Shown here one piece after another: positions 8,088 through 16,306 of a stretch of 16,306 nucleotides of DNA. Position numbers and translations under genes: made by a program. A model generated the notes under the pieces. It ran no database searches and was not told the DNA's origin. It saw nothing but the letters and a program-made list of their open reading frames with translations. The DNA is from Sphingobacterium sp. (GTDB lineage: Bacteria; Bacteroidota; Bacteroidia; SpSt-205), in assembly GCA_028276345.1 (NCBI GenBank), contig JAPYWM010000010.1, positions 1-16,306 on the forward strand. Direction: 5' to 3'. Numbering within the stretch: the first letter of the stretch is position 1; each line of letters starts with the position of its first letter.

Positions 8088-8091
<4 letters not shown>
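6802..8091 (-). CDS. RsmF/NOL1-Nop2-Sun family RNA (cytosine-5)-methyltransferase
   Basis: 429 residues. Seen: a short N-terminal RNA-binding region, YYVQEASSM (77-85), SAM motif I DLSAAPGGKS (101-110), DVVLLDAPCSGEG (168-180; Cys176 of motif IV), and motif VI STCTFAPEENE (224-234; Cys226, the expected nucleophile). Residues about 290-318 form a Pro/Lys/Ala/Arg linker, followed by a C-terminal domain of the type found in RsmF/YebU proteins. Function: SAM-dependent m5C formation in rRNA (RsmF type) or tRNA; the extended C-terminus favours RsmF over RsmB. The start is GTG at 8091, overlapping the htrA stop as GTGA with no Shine-Dalgarno sequence, so translation is probably coupled to htrA. The 3' end overlaps the SiaC-like gene on the opposite strand. 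Confidence 0.9.
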
Positions 8092-9509
<1,418 letters not shown>

Positions 9510-9513
9510 GTTT

Positions 9514-9521
9514 CAAAGGTA
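9514..9521 (-). promoter_or_regulatory. TACCTTTG -7-type promoter box for htrA
   Basis: Minus-strand TACCTTTG fills half of the 17-base tamB-htrA gap and is separated from the htrA ATG by AAAC (4 bases). This suggests htrA can be transcribed independently of tamB, with any upstream promoter contacts inside the tamB 3' end. No -33 TTTG at the usual distance. Confidence 0.6.
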
Positions 9522-9526
9522 GCACT

Positions 9527-12500
9527 TTACTGGGGTTGGCGTCTTTTTCGGCGGGTGGGCAAGAAAAAGCTTTTACGCAGGCTCAGGCCCAGCCCTTGGG
9601 TAGTCGTCCCAAAGGACCCCCCGAAAAAAGTCTGGCGGTTGAAGGCTTCGGCTTCGAGCTGGAGCTGGGTGGGACTGGTGATGCGGGGTGGTAGGAGGCG
9701 ATACCGGGCGGAGAGGTTGCCCAGGGTGGGGCTGTTTTGGCCGGGCGCTATCAAGACGCCCTCCCGCTGGATGGTGAGCCGCCCACCTAAGGAGAGGCGC
9801 ACCTGGGTAGAGATTTCATTCCACTGGCCCACGCTAAAGCCGATGCCCACCTGCTGGCCCACCACCTGCCCCAACAGCCCCGACAGCTGCGCCGAGAGAA
9901 ACTCCGAGAGCGTCGTATTCACCCCACTCGTGGTCTGGCTGGCGGTGAGACCTTGTTCCGGCGGCAGAAAGGTCCCTAAGGCCAGCAGCGCAAAAACCTG
10001 CCGATTACGTTCCTGCTCGTCGTTTTGCAAGCGCTGCAGGAAAAGCGTAATCAGCGGAGAGGGATTCCCGGTGAGGTTGGGAATATCCACCAGAAAACGG
10101 AGCTCCGGGCTCAGCAGCGTCCCCCCCATCAGAAGCCGCACCTCCACAGGAAGCGTAGCAGTATAGGTAGAGTCAATCATCCGGAGGGAGGTAAAGGCCT
10201 TATAGGTGGCACTAATCTGGAGACGCCCCTGGTAGAGATCGCCATCCCAGGTGATACGACTGCCCGGCTCGATCTGAAGCGTTCGCCCTACGATGCCCCG
10301 TAGACTTAGGCGATACTCGCCGGCGGTTACTTCATAGGAGCCGACGATATTCACGTCGCCCTCGGGGGTAATGCGAAGAAAGAGATTAGAGCTCCCACTG
10401 GCGACAATCTCATCCCCTGTGCGCGAATCAAACAGCACCCGAAACCGGGCCCCAGGCGCCGAGAAAAGACCGACCCAGAGCGATAAGCCCGTAGGCGCCT
10501 TCAAAATAGGCCGTAGGGTATCTGTGCGCCCTACAAAGCGCACATAACTCCGCCGCTCACTCCGGAGATAATTTTCCACCGGCAGGGTGAGGGCTGTACC
10601 CTCCGCAAAACGCACAAATCCCCGCACCTCTACGGCCTCCCATGGCCCCATAAAGCGCAGCTCCCCCTGCTCTACCAGCGCTTCGCCATATAAATAAGCC
10701 TCGGCAGAAGTCCGCGTAGAGAGCAAACGAACAGGCCCTTCCTGGACCTGGAGAGCCAGATCAAGATAAGGCCGGGTCCAATCACCCAGCGCGATATACC
10801 CATCCAACAAGGCCACTTTCTGGTTCGGATCGATCAAAGGCAGGCGCAGGACCTGCACCGTATCACCCCGGCACTTGAGAACGCCATCCGCCACATAGGC
10901 AAGCCTTAGGAAGGGAATATAGGCACGCGCTTTATCCAGCAGTATATCACCGATGAGCTTGGGATGGGATAGCGAACCCTTCACAATAAGGCGAGAAAAG
11001 CGGAAATATCCACCAAGGCCCTCTACGTACTCATTGACGAACGGCGCAAGCCAATCAGCTGGAAAATGGCCGGAAAGTCTCAGAAAAAGGGGAGACACCG
11101 TATCGGTAAGGACGTAGTAGCCTGTACCATTGACCGCTTCCCCCCAGGAGAGCTGGATAGGCAGTGTATCGGCCTGGGGCTGGCTTACAAGCCGAAACGC
11201 CGGATACGACCGCCCCGCATACACTAAACTGTCTATCCGCACAGATAAAAGGGGGTGCAGACCTTGCTGCCAGCGCAAAGAAAAAAGTCCTTCCAGCGGC
11301 CAGTCTTCACCTAAGATTTCCAGCAGCGGACGAAGGGGGAGGTTTTCCGCCTCCACGAAAGACTCCGAAGCACTTCCCTGACTTGCCAGCTTAGCGCGAG
11401 ACGACCAAGCACTGGCCTGCCAGATAATCATGCTATCGGAAAGGGTCAACGCGGCTGGCTCAGCGAAATCCCAGCGCTCTCCCGCCAACGTAAAGAAAGA
11501 ACCGCCCGATTCCAGCCCGACCCGAAGGTCAGAACCCCCAGGCCAGTACCACGCCCCCCGCAAACGAAGAGAATCTTGCCGCCCAATCTGAGAGGCTACC
11601 CAAAAAGAGCCCTCCGGATAAGCCCCTCTCAGTCCCACCGATAACTCCCGAAAAAGCAGATATTGCTCACCATACGCAATCGTCAGATTGGCCGTAAAAG
11701 GCCAGAAGTTCTGCCACTGTCCCTCCGCTTTCAATCGGATTCCATGGAGGTCGCCGGCCGACAAGATGATCGAATCTATCTCGGAGACGAGCCGCCATCC
11801 ATCCGGACTTACCGAAAGGGTAACTTCGGCTCTCCCGCCATCGGCACTACTCGGAAGGCCAGCCAAACGAGGCCACCACCATCCCCCCCGCTCATGCAGC
11901 CGCAACCACAAGCTAAAAGGCGCTATCTTCACGCTGTCAGGCAGTACAGGTGGGGTTTTCTTCTGCGACCACCGCTCAGTCGCGGCGGCTATCTCCTGCA
12001 CTTCCTCGATGAACTGCCCCCAGTCCGCCTGGACCACTAAGCCGGCCTCCCATCCCTCGGCAGAGAGAGCAAGTTGAGAAAAACTATTGCTGGCGAGCTG
12101 AATAGTTAAGTCCCCAAGTGGCAAAGTCGTATCCGGCCGCTGCCAGATGAGCTGCTGGAATGCTACCTGCCCTTGAAGCCTTTTCCAGCTGGGAGCGCGT
12201 ATATGAGACTGAAACTGCCCCGACAAGCTCCCCACCCCACCCCAGAACGCCGCCGAAAGCCTCCTCACCTCCCCGGCCATCTGGAATAATGGGGCCCCCT
12301 CGAGCCGAACCGCCCCCCGAAGGATCACAGACAGCAGAGCACTTTGAAGGGTCGCTTCACCCTGCCACACCCCACTATCCGCCTCCGCAGACAGGGTAAG
12401 CTGACGAACGTCAATCGTGTCATACACCCCGGACAGCGTGGCCTGTGCCGTACCTGACCACCGCTCGAAGTCAAAGCTTAGACCACGTAGCGCGACCTCC

Positions 12501-13825
12501 CCATACACATTTTGAATAGGCAGCGCAGGGACAAGGTCAGATACACGCCAGCCTCTGAAGCGGGCTTTTCCGCCCCAGCTCCAGGTATTAGCGACCTTCT
12601 CCATGGCGTAAACCACCTCTACTCCAGGCAGCTGGCCCGTAAACCAGTAGCTGTACAAAGACCCCACACTGCGCCCGGTCACTGACCAGACTCGCAGCGT
12701 ATCCCACGCCTGGGGCCAGCCAGATGCCTCGGGAATCGCCGCCCCTAATGCCGATAGCGATACCAAACCCCGCTGCAGCCGCACATCCCAGTATAGGTCC
12801 CTCGGCCGAGCGTAATGCCAGATTTCCCCCGCCGTCTCCAATAAAAACCCTTCACCCGTCTCTATGCGGAGCCGCTTCCACCGAAAGCGTACAAGATCAC
12901 CAAACAACGCCGTCTCTACCCGCCACACCCCCCGCAGTGGCAGCGAGTCCCCACTCCAGGCCGATACATCGCGCCATCCCACCACCCCATCTATTGTAGC
13001 CACAAACTGCTTGGTGTCGGTATTCCGAAATAGCTTATCCAGGCCTTCTTGGAGAAATTTGCCGGCCCCTATCAGGCGAGAGCTTCCCGTACGCAAAAAG
13101 AGATAATCCACGACCGTGCTATCCGAATAAGCCCGTAGTACCAGACTCAGGCTGTCCAGCTTCACGCCCGCCGCTGTATCGGAAACTTCCAGGTGCTTCA
13201 CATAAGCAAAAAGGCGGTCGGCATGCTTTTCTATGCTGGCGGTGAGGTTGAGGTGGGCCAGCTGGAGGTTGGCGTAGTTCATAAACCCCCTACGTACCAG
13301 CAGGTCAGTGTCGGCAGCCGTAGAATCACGAAAAATGAAACTACCTTCCCGGATAATGAGCTGGGGAATGCGAAAATGAATAGGCTGCTCAGCAGGGGCG
13401 GAGGAGGTAGTATCGGGCGGAAAAAGCCGGTCCAGGTTTAGCAGGCCTGTGACCCGCTCGTGGTAGAGATAAACCCGGGGTTGGTCTATTTCCACGGTGG
13501 AGAGCGGGATAAGGAGGGTGCCTTTCCAGAAGCCCTGCCAGAAAAGGCCAGGCCGCCAGTGTAGGCGAAGGGCCGCAACCCGCAAAAGCGGCTCGCAGGT
13601 ATAGTCGTCGACAGATAGGTCGTGTACTTCTAACGTAGCCAGGCCAGTTAAGCGGATGCTTCCCAGCCGGACATCAGTCCCGAGCGCCTGTGAAAGCCCC
13701 GCCACCAGCAGAAACCGCACATGCCGGCTACCATATTCACTGGCTAAAAAGAGGCGTAAGCCAAGAAGCCCCCCCCCTATTAGCACAACGACAAAGAAAG
13801 CCAAGCGGCGAAGCCAACGCCACAA
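9527..13825 (-). CDS. tamB: TamB / AsmA-like translocation and assembly module protein (DUF490 C-terminus)
   Basis: 1432 residues. One N-terminal transmembrane helix (about 7-28, [15 protein letters not shown]) follows a basic WRWLRR segment. Next come about 1000 residues of low-complexity-free beta-strand pattern, with no enzymatic motif, and the conserved TamB C-terminal domain (about 1050-1420): [70 protein letters not shown]. Known: TamB is anchored in the inner membrane and spans the periplasm as a beta-taco bridge; it works with a BamA-family protein in outer-membrane assembly or with lipid transport between membranes. No tamA is in the window. The start is TTG at 13825, one base after the tRNA-Leu 3' end; no ATG/GTG/TTG lies in frame just upstream. 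A later TTG at 13804 is possible and would shorten the basic N-terminus. Confidence 0.9.
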   Translation of the reverse strand: MWRWLRRLAFFVVVLIGGGLLGLRLFLASEYGSRHVRFLLVAGLSQALGTDVRLGSIRLTGLATLEVHDLSVDDYTCEPLLRVAALRLHWRPGLFWQGFWKGTLLIPLSTVEIDQPRVYLYHERVTGLLNLDRLFPPDTTSSAPAEQPIHFRIPQLIIREGSFIFRDSTAADTDLLVRRGFMNYANLQLAHLNLTASIEKHADRLFAYVKHLEVSDTAAGVKLDSLSLVLRAYSDSTVVDYLFLRTGSSRLIGAGKFLQEGLDKLFRNTDTKQFVATIDGVVGWRDVSAWSGDSLPLRGVWRVETALFGDLVRFRWKRLRIETGEGFLLETAGEIWHYARPRDLYWDVRLQRGLVSLSALGAAIPEASGWPQAWDTLRVWSVTGRSVGSLYSYWFTGQLPGVEVVYAMEKVANTWSWGGKARFRGWRVSDLVPALPIQNVYGEVALRGLSFDFERWSGTAQATLSGVYDTIDVRQLTLSAEADSGVWQGEATLQSALLSVILRGAVRLEGAPLFQMAGEVRRLSAAFWGGVGSLSGQFQSHIRAPSWKRLQGQVAFQQLIWQRPDTTLPLGDLTIQLASNSFSQLALSAEGWEAGLVVQADWGQFIEEVQEIAAATERWSQKKTPPVLPDSVKIAPFSLWLRLHERGGWWWPRLAGLPSSADGGRAEVTLSVSPDGWRLVSEIDSIILSAGDLHGIRLKAEGQWQNFWPFTANLTIAYGEQYLLFRELSVGLRGAYPEGSFWVASQIGRQDSLRLRGAWYWPGGSDLRVGLESGGSFFTLAGERWDFAEPAALTLSDSMIIWQASAWSSRAKLASQGSASESFVEAENLPLRPLLEILGEDWPLEGLFSLRWQQGLHPLLSVRIDSLVYAGRSYPAFRLVSQPQADTLPIQLSWGEAVNGTGYYVLTDTVSPLFLRLSGHFPADWLAPFVNEYVEGLGGYFRFSRLIVKGSLSHPKLIGDILLDKARAYIPFLRLAYVADGVLKCRGDTVQVLRLPLIDPNQKVALLDGYIALGDWTRPYLDLALQVQEGPVRLLSTRTSAEAYLYGEALVEQGELRFMGPWEAVEVRGFVRFAEGTALTLPVENYLRSERRSYVRFVGRTDTLRPILKAPTGLSLWVGLFSAPGARFRVLFDSRTGDEIVASGSSNLFLRITPEGDVNIVGSYEVTAGEYRLSLRGIVGRTLQIEPGSRITWDGDLYQGRLQISATYKAFTSLRMIDSTYTATLPVEVRLLMGGTLLSPELRFLVDIPNLTGNPSPLITLFLQRLQNDEQERNRQVFALLALGTFLPPEQGLTASQTTSGVNTTLSEFLSAQLSGLLGQVVGQQVGIGFSVGQWNEISTQVRLSLGGRLTIQREGVLIAPGQNSPTLGNLSARYRLLPPRITSPTQLQLEAEAFNRQTFFGGSFGTTTQGLGLSLRKSFFLPTRRKRRQPQ

Positions 13826-13826
13826 G

Positions 13827-13910
13827 TGCCCGGAGCCGGACTCGAACCGGCACAGAGTTTCCTCTACCAGTTTTTGAGACTGGCGCGTCTACCTATTCCG
13901 CCATCCGGGC
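13827..13910 (-). tRNA. tRNA-Leu (anticodon CAA)
   Basis: 84 bases, folded by eye. The acceptor stem GCCCGGA pairs fully with TCCGGGC, with discriminator A at 13827. The D arm is GCG...CGC with loop GAATAGGTAGA; the anticodon stem CCAGT/ACTGG has loop CTCAAAA, giving anticodon CAA (13874-13876); there is a long class II variable arm (15 bases including GAG...CTC); the T arm is GCCGG/CCGGC with loop TTCGAGT. CCA is not encoded, so it must be added afterwards. It reads UUG codons. Diverges from ftsH; followed after one base by the tamB start codon. Confidence 0.97.
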
Positions 13911-13916
13911 GCTCGG

Positions 13917-13924
13917 CAAAGGTA
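13917..13924 (-). promoter_or_regulatory. TACCTTTG -7-type promoter box for tRNA-Leu (and probably tamB)
   Basis: Minus-strand TACCTTTG ends 6 bases before the first base of the tRNA. Because a tRNA is not translated, its presence here argues that the octamer is a promoter element rather than a translation signal. The transcript must start within these 6 bases or at the tRNA itself. It is the only candidate promoter seen upstream of tamB. Confidence 0.66.
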
Positions 13925-13970
13925 ACAAAGCTCCAGCAGTTTGCCCTCCCATGATCGACCCAAAGCGCCT

Positions 13971-13978
13971 TATCTTTG
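13971..13978 (+). promoter_or_regulatory. TATCTTTG -7-type promoter box for ftsH
   Basis: Plus-strand TATCTTTG lies 17 bases before the ftsH ATG, the longest spacing among the six boxes, predicting a leader of roughly 10-14 bases. A TTTG at 13940-13943 is 27 bases upstream, longer than the usual 19-21-base spacing, so I do not count it as a -33 element. A CAAAG (13961-13965) forms a small inverted repeat with the box's CTTTG. Confidence 0.58.
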
Positions 13979-13995
13979 TTGTAACCATAGCCAAT

Positions 13996-15897
13996 ATGGA
14001 AAATCCGAAGCGTCCCGCGCGAGGGCCGGGTTTCAACCTCTACTGGCTCTACCTGCTTCTCTTTGGCCTGATTGTCGTGTCCTTCTTTATCGTACCGGAC
14101 CAACAGGCTAATGTACCTATCACGTACATGGAGTTTCAAGAGTGGGTGGAGCGCCGCCTCGTGGATAAAGTAGTGATCGTCAACAAAGACCTGGCCGAAG
14201 TCTATCTCACCCCTGAAGCCCGCGAGCTGGCAGAAATCCAGCGGCGTGAGCGCCGACGCCTCTGGGGTGTAGCCCCTTTCACCTTCCGCGTCGTCTCTGC
14301 CGAAAAGCTGGAAGAGCTTCTCCAGCAAAAACGCATACCCTACTATGTCGTGGAACGAACCGACTATCTTTTGATCATCCTGCAATATGTGCTGCCCATT
14401 GTCATTTTGATTGCGTTGTGGGTGTTCTTCATGCAGCGGATTGGTGGACGGGGCGCTGGCGGCGGTGGCCCCACAGGTATCTTCTCCATCGGGCGCAGCC
14501 GGGCCGCGCTTTTTGAGGGTGGCAACCGAGTCAATATCACCTTCGCTGACGTGGCTGGCTTGGAAGAAGCCAAACAGGAAGTTCAGGAGATCGTCGAATT
14601 CCTCAAAAATCCCCAGAAATTCACCCGCTTAGGTGGTAAAATCCCCAAAGGGGTACTCCTGGTAGGCCCACCTGGCACCGGTAAAACCCTCCTCGCCAAA
14701 GCCGTAGCCGGCGAAGCCGGCGTGCCCTTTTTCAGTATTAGCGGCTCCGACTTCGTGGAGATGTTCGTAGGCGTAGGGGCCGCCCGCGTACGCGATCTCT
14801 TCCGCCAGGCTAAGGAAAAAGCCCCCTGTATCATCTTCATTGACGAAATAGATGCCGTCGGGCGCATCCGTAGCCGGACTTCCGTCCCTATCTCCAACGA
14901 CGAGCGGGAAAATACCCTCAACCAGCTCCTCGTAGAAATGGACGGCTTCAACACCGATGCGGGCATCATCGTCATCGCCGCCACAAACCGCCCCGATGTC
15001 CTGGACCCAGCTCTTCTAAGGCCTGGCCGCTTCGACAGAATGATCATGATTGACAGGCCCGATGTCAAAGAGCGTGAAGCCATCTTCCGGGTGCACATGA
15101 AAAACCTCCTCGTCGCACCCGATGTAGATGTGCATAAGCTGGCCCTCCAGACGCCGGGCTTTGTGGGCGCGGATATTGCCAATGTATGTAATGAAGCGGC
15201 GCTTATTGCGGCCCGCAAAGACCGCCCTGCTATCACGATGGCAGACTTCCAGGAGGCCATAGATAAGGTCATCGGCGGCCTCGAGCGCCGTAGCAAGGTC
15301 ATCTCCCCCGAAGAGCGCAATATCGTCGCTTACCATGAGTCCGGTCATGCGATTGCGGGGTGGTTCCTCCCCCATGCTGACCCCCTCGTCAAAGTCTCTA
15401 TCATTCCCCGGGGCATCGCCGCGCTGGGCTACGCCCAGTACATGCCCAAAGAGCAGTATCTCTACACGAAAGCCCAGCTGCTGGACGTGCTTAGCATGAC
15501 CCTCGCCGGACGAGCCGCCGAAGAGATAATCTTTAGCGATATCTCCACCGGGGCCCAAAATGATCTCGAGCGGGCCACCCAGCTCGCCTTCGCTATGGTC
15601 ACCCAGTACGGTATGTCTCGTTTAGGCCACATCGCCTTCCGCCCGAATACGGAAGAATTTTCCTTCCAAAAGCCCTACTCCGAAGAAACCGCCCGCCTTA
15701 TTGACGCCGAAGTCCAGCATATTCTGCAATCCGCCTACGAGAGAACCAAACAGCTCTTGCAGGAGAAACTCTCCCTTCTGCATGCCTTAGCCCAGCGACT
15801 CTTGGAGAAAGAGGTGCTTTACCAGGAAGAGGTAGAGGCCCTCCTTGGCCCCCGTCCTACCAAACCTCATCCAGAGCCTGCGCCTACGCCTTCATGA
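13996..15897 (+). CDS. ftsH: ATP-dependent zinc metalloprotease FtsH
   Basis: 633 residues from ATG 13996. TM1 at about 15-33, a periplasmic domain at about 36-122, TM2 at about 123-147, then a Gly-rich linker (150-158). AAA module: Walker A GPPGTGKT (224-231), Walker B IIFIDEID (279-286), SRH with [20 protein letters not shown] (329-348; arginine fingers Arg342 and Arg345). Protease: HESGH (447-451), third zinc ligand Asp523 in [27 protein letters not shown] (471-487) is the Bacteroidota-like form of this region. A Pro-rich tail ends the protein. Role: hexameric inner-membrane protease for membrane and regulatory proteins, classically including LpxC in enterobacteria. The reading frame is open back to 13690, but that extension crosses the tRNA and the promoter box, and MENPKR...FNLYWLY is a normal FtsH N-terminus. 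The stop overlaps the lpxH start (ATGA). Confidence 0.97.
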   Translation: MENPKRPARGPGFNLYWLYLLLFGLIVVSFFIVPDQQANVPITYMEFQEWVERRLVDKVVIVNKDLAEVYLTPEARELAEIQRRERRRLWGVAPFTFRVVSAEKLEELLQQKRIPYYVVERTDYLLIILQYVLPIVILIALWVFFMQRIGGRGAGGGGPTGIFSIGRSRAALFEGGNRVNITFADVAGLEEAKQEVQEIVEFLKNPQKFTRLGGKIPKGVLLVGPPGTGKTLLAKAVAGEAGVPFFSISGSDFVEMFVGVGAARVRDLFRQAKEKAPCIIFIDEIDAVGRIRSRTSVPISNDERENTLNQLLVEMDGFNTDAGIIVIAATNRPDVLDPALLRPGRFDRMIMIDRPDVKEREAIFRVHMKNLLVAPDVDVHKLALQTPGFVGADIANVCNEAALIAARKDRPAITMADFQEAIDKVIGGLERRSKVISPEERNIVAYHESGHAIAGWFLPHADPLVKVSIIPRGIAALGYAQYMPKEQYLYTKAQLLDVLSMTLAGRAAEEIIFSDISTGAQNDLERATQLAFAMVTQYGMSRLGHIAFRPNTEEFSFQKPYSEETARLIDAEVQHILQSAYERTKQLLQEKLSLLHALAQRLLEKEVLYQEEVEALLGPRPTKPHPEPAPTPS

Positions 15898-16306
15898 CTC
15901 TGCCCCCCCTCTACCCACCAGACCAGCCCCCCGGAAAAAAACTCTTTTTCGTTAGCGATCTCCATCTGGGCATCCCCTCGGAAGCAGCAAGTCGGTCCCG
16001 TGAGCGGTATTTTCTCGCCTGGCTGCAGGAAGTAGCCCCCCACGCGGCCGCTATATACCTGCTGGGCGACATCTGGGACTTTTGGTTTGAATATCGGCGC
16101 TGTGTCCCCAAAGGTAGTGTGCGGCTCCTGGGCACCCTCGCCCATCTCTGCGATACGGGCCTCCCCATCTACTTTATGCCCGGCAACCACGACCAGTGGC
16201 TCACCGGCTACCTGGAGTCCGAAATCGGCCTGCGCAGGCTGCCAGACCCCTACCTCACCACCTACCGGGGCCTGCGGTTCTTCCTGTCACACGGGCACCG
16301 GCTGGG
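15894..16306 (+). CDS. lpxH: UDP-2,3-diacylglucosamine diphosphatase-like metallophosphoesterase (3' truncated)
   Basis: 137 complete codons are visible; the family is about 240-260 residues, so roughly half is missing. Calcineurin-like metal-binding motifs occur in order: SDLHLG (21-26; Asp22, His24), [10 protein letters not shown] (58-67; Asp59), GNHD (97-100; Asn98, His99) and SHGHRLG (132-138). [10 protein letters not shown] and GNHDQW are typical of the LpxH-like branch in Bacteroidota; Enterobacteria have GNRDF instead. Role if correct: hydrolyses UDP-2,3-diacylglucosamine to lipid X in lipid A synthesis at the inner membrane. Another metallophosphoesterase cannot be excluded without the C-terminal half. 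ATG 15894 overlaps the ftsH stop (ATGA), no Shine-Dalgarno sequence, so it is probably translated by coupling to ftsH. Confidence 0.8.
   Translation, partial: MTLPPLYPPDQPPGKKLFFVSDLHLGIPSEAASRSRERYFLAWLQEVAPHAAAIYLLGDIWDFWFEYRRCVPKGSVRLLGTLAHLCDTGLPIYFMPGNHDQWLTGYLESEIGLRRLPDPYLTTYRGLRFFLSHGHRL

Noticed and set aside
13690..13995. Upstream extension of the ftsH frame to 13690, or the ATG at 13951
   Set aside because: It runs antisense through the tRNA-Leu gene and across the promoter box; the ATG at 13996 gives a normal FtsH N-terminus.
14583..15320. 245-codon open frame antisense to ftsH, and similar long antisense frames over hldD (1857-2489) and glnN (3295-3795)
   Set aside because: They mirror strongly conserved genes on the other strand; their composition is Ser/Arg/Pro or Gly/Glu/Val-rich as expected from shadow frames, with no recognisable domain and no promoter box.
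16109..16116. Minus-strand TACCTTTG inside lpxH
   Set aside because: It matches the promoter octamer but lies within conserved coding sequence with no minus-strand gene after it; about one chance hit is expected.

Overview
The window looks like chromosomal housekeeping DNA from a Gram-negative member of the Bacteroidota or a close relative. Evidence for this: a type III glutamine synthetase, FtsH with the GIAALGYAQ form of its protease-domain motif, lipid A and heptose LPS genes (lpxH, hldD), TamB, TAnnTTTG-type promoter boxes, and no Shine-Dalgarno sequence before any of the nine visible start codons. Base composition is moderately GC-rich by eye. Genes are tightly packed, many overlap by 4-16 bases, and no gap exceeds about 140 bases. 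I see no mobile element, CRISPR array or rRNA. The species cannot be named from this alone.

Layout, left to right. (1) 1-2819, plus strand: the 3' part of a small transaldolase/fructose-6-phosphate aldolase, cinA and hldD, joined by 11-base and 4-base overlaps and probably one transcript. (2) 2875-6290, minus strand: glnN (glutamine synthetase III) downstream of a Tat-signal class V aminotransferase-fold PLP enzyme; each has its own promoter box. (3) 6428-6817, plus strand: a SiaC-like (DUF1987) regulatory phosphoprotein, diverging from the aminotransferase and overlapping the end of the next gene. (4) 6802-13910, minus strand: tRNA-Leu(CAA), tamB, an HtrA/Deg protease and an RsmF-like rRNA methyltransferase in transcription order. 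(5) 13996-16306, plus strand: ftsH and the start of lpxH, joined by an ATGA overlap.

Functions. Much of the window serves the cell envelope: heptose precursor for LPS core (hldD), lipid A synthesis (lpxH), outer-membrane/lipid transport or assembly (tamB), periplasmic quality control (htrA) and membrane proteolysis (ftsH). The remainder is nitrogen assimilation, central carbon metabolism, NAD/nucleotide housekeeping and RNA modification.

The most interesting signal is regulatory rather than a new gene set. A near-invariant octamer TAYCTTTG lies 3-7 bases before four protein starts and 6 bases before the tRNA, and 17 bases before ftsH. If it is the Bacteroidota -7 promoter element, several mRNAs would start at or within a few bases of the start codon (leaderless), and the tRNA would be made almost without a 5' leader. 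tamB begins one base after the tRNA 3' end with a TTG codon, so tRNA 3' processing could itself produce a leaderless tamB mRNA. I found no convincing novel multi-gene system.
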